A stretch of DNA of 5,176 nucleotides from assembly GCA_023249815.1 (NCBI GenBank), contig JAHFBX010000248.1, positions 1 through 5,176 on the forward strand, given 5' to 3'. This DNA comes from Candidatus Eiseniibacteriota bacterium. GTDB taxonomy: Bacteria > Eisenbacteria > RBG-16-71-46. Of the stretch, positions 1 to 4,882 are shown one piece after another. Each line of letters begins with the position of its first letter. The stretch's first letter is position 1. The notes under the pieces were generated by a model, which was not told the DNA's origin, searched no databases, and saw nothing but the letters and a program-made list of their open reading frames with translations. Position numbers and translations under genes: made by a program.

Positions 1-988
1 ACTCCGCGAACTCTGCGAGCATCGGTCGCCACTCCTCGGCGGGACCGATGGGATCGCCGATCACGAGCACCGCGTCCGCTTCGAATCGGTAGGCGATGAC
101 GGCTCGGCGGTTGCGGCTGAAGAAGAAGTCGACGTCGTCGGAGAGCGCGAACCACGACACCGACGAGGCGCCGTACTCGTGCAACAGGGCCTCGACGCGA
201 CGCGCCTCCTCCCGATGGCGTCGGCGGAATCGAGCCGGGCGCAACGCCGCCAGCGCGAGGCCCACCACCATGGTCACGCCGAGCAGCGGCAGCGAGCGCA
301 GGTACCACCCGAGCACGTGCGCGGCGGGGTGGGGCAGGGGCCCGGGAGCCTGCACCGGACGTCCCACGCCGAAGAGCTGGTAGAGCGCGTCACCGAGCGT
401 GTCGAGGAGCGGGAGCGGCACACCATATTGCCGCTCGATCCACCAGGATCCCGCCGCCGCGTAGGCGAACAGACCGAGCAGGGCCCACACGGCACGCGAA
501 CGCAGCATCGCGAACGACAGCTCGCGACTGCGCACCTGGAACGCCTCGGCGCTCACGCCCAGTGCGAACATGAGACCCGTGGCCACCGTGGCCTCCTCGA
601 GGTCCATGGCCTTGAGCAGGTTGACGGGAACGCTCAGCGCGCACAGGAACATCGCCGCCACGAACGCGCGACGCTTGCCGCGCCGCAGGCCCCACGCCGT
701 CACCAGCAGCAGGCAGCCCGCGAGCAGTGTGAACGTGCGGCTCGAGTCCCGCACCAGTGACGGCACGAGATGACGCAGCGCGAGCAGCCGTTCGGGCGGG
801 TGCGACAGGATCGCCGACGCCAGGTCCACCACGCCCATCACGGCCACGGCGAGCGCCAGCGCCTGCCGGCGGAATGTGAGTGGGCGCGCGACGGGAGCGC
901 CGGGGAGCGGAACGGGGAGCGACCCCGGCCCCGCCCCCGAAGCGTCCGGGGGCGAGGCGCGGGGCGCGCTCCGATCGATCTGCGACAT
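1..988 (-). CDS. MprF/LysX-like phosphatidylglycerol aminoacyltransferase (DUF2156), 5' part, cut by the left edge
   Basis: The reading frame is open from the ATG at 988 to the window edge: 329 codons, C-terminal end missing. Residues 1-40 are a Pro/Ala-rich cytoplasmic tail. About six hydrophobic segments follow, near residues 43-62, 85-101, 108-126, 133-150, 166-184 and 228-249. The stretch 102-132 (RRGKRRAF, then NLLKAMDLEEA) matches the synthase-side membrane region of MprF/LysX proteins. From about residue 258 the soluble domain begins, with SVSWFALSDDVDFFFS (276-291), an IAYRF strand (298-302) and IGDPIGPAEEW (310-320), the usual start of DUF2156. Family members move an amino acid from aminoacyl-tRNA to phosphatidylglycerol in the inner membrane, lowering surface negative charge. 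Substrate and catalytic residues lie outside the window. There is no eight-helix flippase part. The start is two bases after the upstream gene's TAG and has no clear ribosome binding site, which suggests translational coupling. Family is secure; lysine specificity is not shown. Confidence 0.9.
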   Translation of the reverse strand, partial: MSQIDRSAPRASPPDASGAGPGSLPVPLPGAPVARPLTFRRQALALAVAVMGVVDLASAILSHPPERLLALRHLVPSLVRDSSRTFTLLAGCLLLVTAWGLRRGKRRAFVAAMFLCALSVPVNLLKAMDLEEATVATGLMFALGVSAEAFQVRSRELSFAMLRSRAVWALLGLFAYAAAGSWWIERQYGVPLPLLDTLGDALYQLFGVGRPVQAPGPLPHPAAHVLGWYLRSLPLLGVTMVVGLALAALRPARFRRRHREEARRVEALLHEYGASSVSWFALSDDVDFFFSRNRRAVIAYRFEADAVLVIGDPIGPAEEWRPMLAEFAE

Positions 989-990
989 GC

Positions 991-1371
991 CTACTTGGTC
1001 GAAGAAGCCGCGACCGTGGTGGGCTTCGCGATCACATGCTCACGCAGCTTCGCGTACTCGACGCTGCTGACCACGCCCTTCGACCGCAGCTCGCCACGGG
1101 ACTTGAACGGCCGCGCGGCGATGATCTTGTCCGCGGTCGCCTCGTCCATGCCGGGGAGCTTCGCCAGCTCCTCGCGCGAAGCGGTGTTCAGGTCCACGCG
1201 AGGCGTCGCCAGCTTGGCCGCCGCCTTCGCATGCGCCGGTGCCTTCGCCACCACATGCGTAATGGTCGGCGCCTGCTTGTTCGCGTCGGTCGTCGTGGGG
1301 CCTGCCCCAGCCGCGCCGGCCACGAGTGCGAGCGCGAACAGGGTCGAGACGATGATGCGTCCGGAGTTCAT
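991..1371 (-). CDS. Exported ComEA-type helix-hairpin-helix protein
   Basis: A 126-residue protein. Residues 1-23 form a signal peptide (MNSGRIIVSTLFALALVAG, likely cut after AGA), followed by an Ala/Lys/Thr-rich linker to about residue 57. The rest is a ComEA-type double helix-hairpin-helix: VDLNTASREELAKLPGM (59-75), the DKIIAARPF turn (81-89), then GELRSKGVVSSVEYAKL (93-109). These domains bind the DNA backbone without sequence specificity. ComEA proteins act outside the inner membrane in DNA uptake, though many short exported homologues have no proven role. I chose the ATG at 1371, not the longer in-frame start at 1686, because GGGAG sits seven bases before it and the signal peptide begins there; the upstream extension is Arg/Pro/Ser junk. 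Its TAG stop is two bases from the MprF-like start, so the two are likely one transcript. No other competence gene is visible, so a role in uptake is inference. Confidence 0.9.
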   Translation of the reverse strand: MNSGRIIVSTLFALALVAGAAGAGPTTTDANKQAPTITHVVAKAPAHAKAAAKLATPRVDLNTASREELAKLPGMDEATADKIIAARPFKSRGELRSKGVVSSVEYAKLREHVIAKPTTVAASSTK

Positions 1372-1415
1372 GATGTTCTCCCAGTCGAGGGGATCCACGT
1401 CGTGAGTCCGCGCCC

Positions 1416-1443
1416 CTCGTACGCGAGACTCGACTGCTTCCAA
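1416..1443 (-). promoter_or_regulatory. Possible promoter for the helix-hairpin-helix / MprF-like pair
   Basis: Reading leftward, TTGGAA (1443-1438) is followed after 16 bases by TACGAG (1421-1416). Transcription would begin about 40 bases before the helix-hairpin-helix start codon. Both boxes match the sigma-70 consensus only in part (TTG and one A; TA and one A), so this is a weak prediction that rests mainly on position. Confidence 0.25.
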
Positions 1444-1458
1444 GGAAAGCTCGGATCG

Positions 1459-1473
1459 GGTGCACGGTGCACC
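1459..1473. repeat. 15-bp perfect palindrome (GGTGCAC-G-GTGCACC)
   Basis: Two perfectly complementary seven-base arms flank a single central G, in the 130-bp gap between the exported Arg-rich protein and the helix-hairpin-helix gene. It lies just upstream of the weak leftward promoter boxes at 1443-1416, where an operator could sit. Seen once only, so a regulatory role is a guess. Confidence 0.4.
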
Positions 1474-1501
1474 GGCGACCCACTGCGCGTCGCGAGCCGG
1501 A

Positions 1502-2071
1502 TCAGTTCGGAGGCGCGCGCGCGTGGAGTTCGGGCTTGAGTTCGAGGGCCGTGGGGGCCGGGCTCGACCGTCGCGAGGAATGGAACGCGACAGGAGCAGG
1601 GGACGCCGAGAACGGGGCGTCGAGTCGTGCGCGCGGCTCGGAGGTGATTTCGCGGCGCGCGGGCAGCGATGCGGCAAGGGGATCACGAGGGCTCGCGCGC
1701 GGGGGGCCGCGGCTCTCGGGTGAGCGGGCGTCGGCGCGTGGCGCGCGGTCGCGCTTCGCGTGTGCGGCCGCCGTGGACCCGCAGGAACGCGGCGCGTGCG
1801 CCGTGCCGCGAGGCGTCACCGCGACGAAGGTCACACGCGAGCCGTTGCGCCGGAGCACGTGGCGTTGTGCGTGACGGGCCGGACGAACGGGCCGATGGCG
1901 TGCGCGGCGCCCCGCCGGCGAGGCCGCGTGCGTGCGCGAGGTCGTGAACTCGAGGTTCGTGCCGGGGATGTTCACGACGCCGGGTGAAGGTCTCGCGTGC
2001 GCGCTCGGGGCGGCGAGCAGCGCGCAGCCAACCACGGCGGCCAACAGCGTCATTCGCGCGACAGTGTTCAT
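1502..2071 (-). CDS. Unrecognised exported Arg/Ala/Pro-rich protein
   Basis: A 189-residue frame whose function I do not recognise. The first 26 residues are a convincing signal peptide: a basic start (MNTVARM), a hydrophobic core (TLLAAVVGCALLAA) and a PSAHA cut site, so the product should be exported. A short ordered-looking segment (VVNIPGTNLEFTTS, 34-47) and one likely strand (NGSRVTFVAVTPRG) follow. The rest is rich in Arg, Ala, Pro, Ser and His with no domain, and would be disordered and strongly basic. GGAAG five bases before the ATG supports this start over the longer in-frame one at 2296. Third codon positions are mostly G or C, but in such GC-rich DNA this is weak support. The signal peptide end looks real; the low-complexity tail could be a decayed or frameshifted gene. 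It heads the leftward block, 130 bp before the helix-hairpin-helix gene. Confidence 0.55.
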   Translation of the reverse strand: MNTVARMTLLAAVVGCALLAAPSAHARPSPGVVNIPGTNLEFTTSRTHAASPAGRRARHRPVRPARHAQRHVLRRNGSRVTFVAVTPRGTAHAPRSCGSTAAAHAKRDRAPRADARSPESRGPPRASPRDPLAASLPARREITSEPRARLDAPFSASPAPVAFHSSRRSSPAPTALELKPELHARAPPN

Positions 2072-2102
2072 GTGAACTTCCGGCCTGCGGGTCCCGGTCG
2101 AG

Positions 2103-2123
2103 TCGCCCGCGATTTCCGGGCGA
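2103..2123 (-). promoter_or_regulatory. Leader hairpin before the exported Arg-rich protein
   Basis: Perfect seven-base arms TCGCCCG (2103-2109) and CGGGCGA (2117-2123) enclose a seven-base loop, 32-52 bases upstream of the start at 2071. In the leftward transcript this would form a stable GC stem. There is no T run, so it does not look like a terminator. Confidence 0.4.
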
Positions 2124-2143
2124 GACACACGCGATCGCGTCTC
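2124..2143. repeat. Palindrome ACGCGATCGCGT with flanking GAGAC/GTCTC arms
   Basis: A perfect 12-bp palindrome (2129-2140) sits directly next to the leader hairpin at 2103-2123. Outer bases GAGAC (2122-2126) and GTCTC (2139-2143) can extend pairing imperfectly. It could be an operator in the divergent region or a second leader stem. GC-rich DNA makes such palindromes fairly common, so function is unproven. Confidence 0.35.
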
Positions 2144-2198
2144 GGCGACGAGCCCGGCTTGCTTCATGGCCCTAGCATCGGAGCACGGCGCTCTACCG

Positions 2199-2222
2199 AG
2201 TATCATGCGAGCGCAAACTCCT
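2199..2222 (-). promoter_or_regulatory. Possible leftward promoter for the exported Arg-rich protein
   Basis: Reading leftward, GATACT (2204-2199) matches four of six -10 positions. The region 17-18 bases upstream offers only a poor -35 box (TTCAGC or TCAGCA). Transcription from here would give a leader of about 120 bases containing both inverted repeats at 2103-2143. Confidence 0.28.
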
Positions 2223-2286
2223 GCTGAAGTCCGTGTGAAGTGGGGCCTGCGTTCCGGTAGGACGCGTGTTGCGTCACACGACCGGG

Positions 2287-2315
2287 TTCGCCGCACGCTC
2301 GGCGTGAGCTACGCT
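2287..2315 (+). promoter_or_regulatory. Probable promoter giving a leaderless transcript of the cysteine-cluster gene
   Basis: TTCGCC (2287-2292), a 17-base spacer, and TACGCT (2310-2315). The A of the ATG at 2322 lies seven bases after the -10 box, where transcription would normally begin. No ribosome binding site precedes this ATG, which fits a leaderless message. The -10 box resembles TACCCT before the dismutase gene. Confidence 0.4.
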
Positions 2316-2321
2316 TCTGGC

Positions 2322-2765
2322 ATGCGCAACCCTCTCCGGCTGCTTGCGATACTCGGGATTCTCGGCGCGGCGGCGCTCGCCGTCGTGGCGATCCGCGGCT
2401 CGTTCCAGCAACCGGTCCGGCGCGCGGCGGGAACGCAGGAGCCGGTCGCCGAACCCTCCGGCGACGTCGTCGAGCGTGCGCTCGAGCTGGCGGAGCCGGA
2501 CAGCGTGCGGCTCAAGACCGCGTGGGTGGACGACATCCCCGACCTGGAGCTCGCGGTACTCGCGGCACCAGCGCGCGAGACGTTCCTCCGCATCGCGAAC
2601 GGACGTGCGTGCGACTGCGGCTGTGGCTACACGCTGGCCGGCTGCCGGCGCTACGACACCACCTGCCCGGTGAGCGGCCCGCGCGCCCAGGCGCTGTTCG
2701 ATTCGGTGCGCGCCGGCCGGATCACGCGCGCGGACGGCTACCGGCCGCGGCCGCCGGCGATGTGA
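2322..2765 (+). CDS. Membrane-anchored protein with a CxCGCG cysteine cluster, function unknown
   Basis: A 147-residue protein. Residues 5-24 form one hydrophobic segment (LRLLAILGILGAAALAVVAI) that works as an anchor or uncleaved signal, placing the rest outside the inner membrane. Residues 30-60 are a polar, acidic linker. The core, after FLRIANGRA (88-96), is the cysteine motif CDCGCGYTLAGC (97-108) followed by RRYDTTCPVSGP (109-120): five cysteines at 97, 99, 101, 108 and 115. I recall similar CxCGCGxTLxxCRxxDxxCxxS stretches in exported, often thioredoxin-linked proteins of deltaproteobacteria and related lineages. The motif suggests metal binding or disulfide exchange, but no thioredoxin fold is present here. 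The ATG at 2322 was preferred to the upstream in-frame start at 2166, which would add an unrelated Arg-rich stretch. It lies 120 bp ahead of the dismutase gene and appears to have its own promoter. Confidence 0.82.
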   Translation: MRNPLRLLAILGILGAAALAVVAIRGSFQQPVRRAAGTQEPVAEPSGDVVERALELAEPDSVRLKTAWVDDIPDLELAVLAAPARETFLRIANGRACDCGCGYTLAGCRRYDTTCPVSGPRAQALFDSVRAGRITRADGYRPRPPAM

Positions 2766-2770
2766 TGCGG

Positions 2771-2806
2771 CGCGCGGGCTTCGGCTTGCGGCACGCGAAC
2801 CGCGCG
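2771..2806 (+). other. Imperfect inverted repeat after the cysteine-cluster gene
   Basis: Arms CGCGCGG (2771-2777) and CCGCGCG (2800-2806) pair perfectly, and inner TTCG/CGAA can add four pairs past a two-base bulge. It begins five bases after the stop codon. No T run follows, so it is at best a Rho-assisted or weak terminator. It overlaps the predicted promoter of the dismutase gene. Confidence 0.3.
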
Positions 2807-2815
2807 GGATACCCT
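2786..2815 (+). promoter_or_regulatory. Probable promoter of the superoxide dismutase gene
   Basis: TTGCGG (2786-2791), an 18-base spacer, and TACCCT (2810-2815), with a likely start at the A at 2822. This gives a 64-base leader ending in the strong AGGAGG site. Five-base arms GCGGG (2804-2808) and CCCGC (2825-2829) bracket the -10 box and start point and might mark an operator, though they are short. Confidence 0.45.
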
Positions 2816-2885
2816 CCGGGCATACCCGCGACCTGCCCGGGGCCTTCACGCGCTCCGTTCGACCTCTCTAACGAGGAGGCATCCC

Positions 2886-3500
2886 ATGGCCTGGAAGGAC
2901 ATCACCCCCAAGACGTTCGCCTCGATCCGCGAACTCAACGGCATCTCGGCCCGCACCCAGGAAGAGCACTACGAGCTCTACAAGGGCTACGTCGGCAAGG
3001 TGAACGAGATCCAGAAGAAGCTCGACGCCGTGGATCGCACGACCGCGAACCAGATCTACAGCGACCTGCGCTCGCTGCGCGTGGACTACTCGTTCGCGAT
3101 CGGCGGCATGAAGAACCACGAGATCTACTTCGGGCACTTGGGCGGCAAGGGCGGCACGCCGTCGGGCAAGCTCATGGAGTTGATCGCGCGCGACTTCCCG
3201 TCGTACGACGCATGGCTCGCGGACTTCAAGGCGTCCGGTCTCGCGGCGCGCGGCTGGGTGTGGCTCGCCTACGACCACGACCTCGGCATGCTCACGACCG
3301 TCCTCGGCGACGCGCAGAACACGTTTGCACTGTGGAACGCCACGCCGATCCTGGCGCTCGACGTGTACGAACACGCCTACTGGCTCGACTACGGGCGCGC
3401 GCGCGCCAAGTACATCGACGCGTTCTTCAACAACCTGGACTGGAACGTGGTGGCCGCGAGTCTCGATCGCGCGCTCGCCATGCAGCCGGCCGGCAAGTGA
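2886..3500 (+). CDS. Fe/Mn-family superoxide dismutase, divergent subgroup
   Basis: A 204-residue protein, normal length for this family, cytoplasmic with no signal peptide. It converts superoxide to oxygen and hydrogen peroxide at one Fe or Mn site. The four metal ligands appear to be His28 (EEHYELYKGYV), His78 (GGMKNHEIYF), Asp159 and His163 (DVYEHAYWLDYG). Also typical are RGWVWLAYD (122-130), TPILALD before the third ligand, and FFNNLDWNVV (180-189). Two details differ from textbook enzymes. The first helix reads HYELYKGYV in place of HxxKHHxxYV, so the gateway His appears to be Tyr32 or lost. Gly74 stands where Fe enzymes carry Gln, while Gln144 (GDAQN) could supply the Mn-type glutamine, so an Mn or dual-metal enzyme is likely. 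AGGAGG six bases before the ATG fixes the start. The product feeds the peroxidase encoded next, 90 bp downstream. Confidence 0.96.
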   Translation: MAWKDITPKTFASIRELNGISARTQEEHYELYKGYVGKVNEIQKKLDAVDRTTANQIYSDLRSLRVDYSFAIGGMKNHEIYFGHLGGKGGTPSGKLMELIARDFPSYDAWLADFKASGLAARGWVWLAYDHDLGMLTTVLGDAQNTFALWNATPILALDVYEHAYWLDYGRARAKYIDAFFNNLDWNVVAASLDRALAMQPAGK

Positions 3501-3514
3501 TCTCGCACGACTAG

Positions 3515-3531
3515 GCCGCGCGACGCGCGGC
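3515..3531. repeat. 17-bp perfect palindrome after the dismutase stop
   Basis: GCCGCGCG, a central A, then CGCGCGGC: two perfect eight-base arms starting 14 bases past the dismutase stop. With a one-base centre it would fold with a small loop by opening the inner pairs. No T run follows. It could protect the dismutase mRNA end or be a protein site. Confidence 0.45.
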
Positions 3532-3545
3532 TCCACGCATCGTGA

Positions 3546-3579
3546 CGGGCCCCTTCGACCGGGGGCCCGCACGGTTTTT
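3546..3579 (+). terminator. Intrinsic terminator or attenuator between dismutase and peroxiredoxin
   Basis: Perfect arms CGGGCCCC (3546-3553) and GGGGCCCG (3562-3569) with an eight-base loop are followed, after five bases, by TTTTT (3575-3579). The gap between stem and T run is slightly long, so termination may be partial. The peroxiredoxin ribosome binding site begins only a few bases after the T run, and no obvious promoter lies between. That arrangement favours an attenuator that sets how much dismutase transcript reads on into the peroxiredoxin gene. Confidence 0.55.
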
Positions 3580-3590
3580 CCGGAGGATCC

Positions 3591-4073
3591 ATGGCCACCG
3601 CCACGCTGCTGCCGGTGATCGGCAAGCCGGCGCCGGACTTCACGCTGCCCGGGACGTCGGGGCAGGACGTCTCACTGCGGCAGTACAAGGGCAAGAAGAC
3701 CGTGGTGCTGTACTTCTACCCGAACGACGAAGCGCCCGGCTGCGTGAAAGAAGCGTGCGGATTCCGCGATCTCATCCCGCAGTTCGAAGCCGTGGGCGCG
3801 GTGATCCTCGGCGTCTCGGCGGATCCCATCGAGTCGCACCAGAAACTCGTGGCCAAGCACAAGCTGCCATTCGAGCTGTTGTCCGACGCTGACTCCGGCA
3901 CGAGCAAGGCCTATGGCGTGTGGAAGCAGAAGAACCTGTATGGGAAGAAGTTCATGGGCATCGAGCGGACCACGTTCATCATCGACCGTACCGGTCGCAT
4001 CGCCCAGATCTACCCGAAGGTGAAGGTTGAAGGGCACGTCGCGGACGTGCTGGGATTCCTCACCGAAGAATAG
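3591..4073 (+). CDS. bcp: PrxQ/BCP-type thiol peroxidase (peroxiredoxin)
   Basis: A 160-residue cytoplasmic peroxiredoxin of normal BCP length. It reduces hydrogen peroxide and organic peroxides with electrons from thioredoxin. The family order is clear: GKPAPDFTLPGTSG (11-24), YFYPNDEAPGCVKEACGFRD (41-60), GVSADPIESHQKL (74-86), LLSDADSGTSKAYGVW (96-111), then ERTTFIIDRTGRI (125-137) with the conserved Arg126. Cys51 is the expected peroxidatic cysteine and Cys56, five residues on, the resolving one, as in atypical two-Cys PrxQ. One oddity: the catalytic PxxxTxxC motif reads PNDEAPGC, so Ala48 replaces the Thr that normally bonds to the attacking peroxide. The cysteines and Pro44 are kept, so a slower or specialised enzyme is more likely than a dead one. 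GGAGG four bases before the ATG supports the start. It pairs functionally with the dismutase just upstream. Confidence 0.95.
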   Translation: MATATLLPVIGKPAPDFTLPGTSGQDVSLRQYKGKKTVVLYFYPNDEAPGCVKEACGFRDLIPQFEAVGAVILGVSADPIESHQKLVAKHKLPFELLSDADSGTSKAYGVWKQKNLYGKKFMGIERTTFIIDRTGRIAQIYPKVKVEGHVADVLGFLTEE

Positions 4074-4093
4074 GCGCTCGCGCGCGGACGGCG

Positions 4094-4117
4094 TTCCGGT
4101 GCCACCTTCGCACGGAA
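4094..4117 (+). other. Hairpin that could mask the ribosome binding site of the Lon-domain gene
   Basis: TTCCGGTGC (4094-4102) pairs with GCACGGAA (4110-4117) through eight pairs and one bulged G, with a seven-base loop. The GGAA at 4114-4117 is the only ribosome-binding-like sequence before the ATG at 4127 and lies inside the stem. It may lower translation or act as a weak terminator after the peroxiredoxin gene; no T run follows. Confidence 0.35.
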
Positions 4118-4126
4118 ATCGCGAAC

Positions 4127-4777
4127 ATGGACCTGGTGTTCGATCGGCCGGTACCGGTGTTCCCATTGCCCGGCGTTGTGTTGTTTCCCCACGCCGAGAT
4201 GGGTCTGCACGTTTTCGAGCTCCGCTACCGCACGCTCGTGCGTGATGCGCTCTCCGACCAGCGTTTGATCGTGCTCGCGACGCTCGCGCCGGGCTGGGAG
4301 GCGGACTACCAGGGGAGCCCGTCGTTTCACGACCTCGCCTGCGTGGCGCGTTTCGAGGAAGCCTCGTGGCTGCCGAACGACAGTTACGACCTGCGGGTGC
4401 GAGGCGTGGCGCGCGTGCGGCTGGGGCGGCCGGTGCGCGAGTTCCCCTATCGCGCCTGTGTGCCGGACTCCGCACCCGAGGCACCCTACTCCGAGGACGA
4501 TCCCCTGGCGCAGGTCGCGCGCCAGGGCCTGATCGAGGAGCGCGCACGCCTGGCTCCGCTCGCGCACGAGGCATGGCTCGCGCCGCCGATGTTCGACGAC
4601 GCGGCCCCGCTCGCCACGATCGTGGGCGTGCTCGCAACCGCAGCGCGGATCCCGAGTGACGTGAAGCTGGCGCTGCTCGCCGTGGACAGCGTCGTCGAGC
4701 GTGCACGCCAGTTGCGCGAGCATCTCCGCGGGCTTGGGCCCGGCGCGCCGTCGGCGGAATCCCTCGGGCGCAACTGA
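4127..4777 (+). CDS. Stand-alone Lon substrate-binding (N-terminal) domain protein
   Basis: A 216-residue protein that is all Lon N-terminal domain. The signature runs from PVPVFPLPGVVLFPHAEMGL (8-27) into HVFELRYRTLVRDAL (28-42). A beta-rich middle follows (FHDLACVARFEEASWL, then YDLRVRGVARVRLG), and a helical end contains LATIVGVLATAARIPSDVK and LAVDSVVERARQLREHL. It has no ATPase or Ser-Lys protease domain, so it cannot be a protease by itself. In Lon this domain recognises substrates; free-standing bacterial versions are widespread, mostly without known function. It starts 53 bp after the peroxiredoxin stop and probably shares its transcript. The ribosome binding site is poor (GGAA, nine bases before the ATG) and lies in a possible hairpin, so expression may be low. 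The family call is secure. A role as an adaptor that handles damaged proteins after oxidative stress is inference from position only. Confidence 0.93.
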   Translation: MDLVFDRPVPVFPLPGVVLFPHAEMGLHVFELRYRTLVRDALSDQRLIVLATLAPGWEADYQGSPSFHDLACVARFEEASWLPNDSYDLRVRGVARVRLGRPVREFPYRACVPDSAPEAPYSEDDPLAQVARQGLIEERARLAPLAHEAWLAPPMFDDAAPLATIVGVLATAARIPSDVKLALLAVDSVVERARQLREHLRGLGPGAPSAESLGRN

Positions 4778-4814
4778 CGTCCCGCCGCTCGTCACTCGGC
4801 ACCGCACGGGCCGG

Positions 4815-4858
4815 CCGCGTGGACGCACCGCGTGGACGTACCGCGTGGACGTACCGCG
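4815..4858. repeat. 13-bp tandem repeat, three copies plus a partial fourth
   Basis: Three head-to-tail copies of CCGCGTGGACGYA at 4815-4827, 4828-4840 and 4841-4853 (the first differs at one base), then CCGCG at 4854-4858 begins a fourth. The array lies between the Lon-domain gene and the UPF0173 gene. Its third copy supplies the -35 box of the predicted promoter. It could be a cluster of binding sites or a slipped-strand duplication. Confidence 0.85.
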
Positions 4859-4874
4859 AGTCGACGCATAGACT
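4846..4874 (+). promoter_or_regulatory. Probable promoter of the UPF0173 gene
   Basis: TGGACG (4846-4851), a 17-base spacer, and TAGACT (4869-4874); each box matches four of six sigma-70 positions, the best pair in the window. Transcription would begin near 4881-4883, giving a leader of about 55 bases. The -35 box lies in the third 13-bp repeat and the -10 box overlaps the inverted repeat at 4855-4878, so a bound protein could control it. Confidence 0.5.
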
Positions 4875-4878
4875 CGCG
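4855..4878. repeat. Inverted repeat CGCGAGTC-N8-GACTCGCG over the promoter
   Basis: Perfect eight-base arms at 4855-4862 and 4871-4878 with an eight-base spacer that covers most of the gap between promoter boxes and runs into the -10 box. The size and place suit a dimeric repressor operator. As RNA it could be a terminator stem for the Lon-domain gene, but no T run follows. Confidence 0.5.
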
Positions 4879-4882
4879 TCCC

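Noticed and set aside
179..760. Open frame of 193 codons on the plus strand, rich in Gln, His and Arg
   Set aside because: Antisense to the MprF-like gene, whose membrane segments and DUF2156 motifs are unmistakable.
1372..1686. Longer start for the helix-hairpin-helix gene at 1686
   Set aside because: The extra 105 residues are low complexity and would bury the signal peptide. The ATG at 1371 has a well-placed GGGAG.
1467..1874. Open frame of 135 codons on the plus strand opposite the exported protein
   Set aside because: It shares the same third-position bias because of frame alignment, but begins at GTG inside a palindrome, has no ribosome binding site and no signal peptide. The minus-strand frame has both.
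2166..2321. Upstream in-frame start for the cysteine-cluster gene
   Set aside because: It would add 52 Arg-rich residues before a typical N-terminal membrane anchor and run through the predicted promoter.
2868..3572. Open frame of 234 codons on the minus strand
   Set aside because: Exactly antisense to the superoxide dismutase, whose metal ligands are all present.
4815..4858. CRISPR array
   Set aside because: The 13-bp units follow each other with no spacers and no cas gene is in the window; this is a simple tandem repeat.
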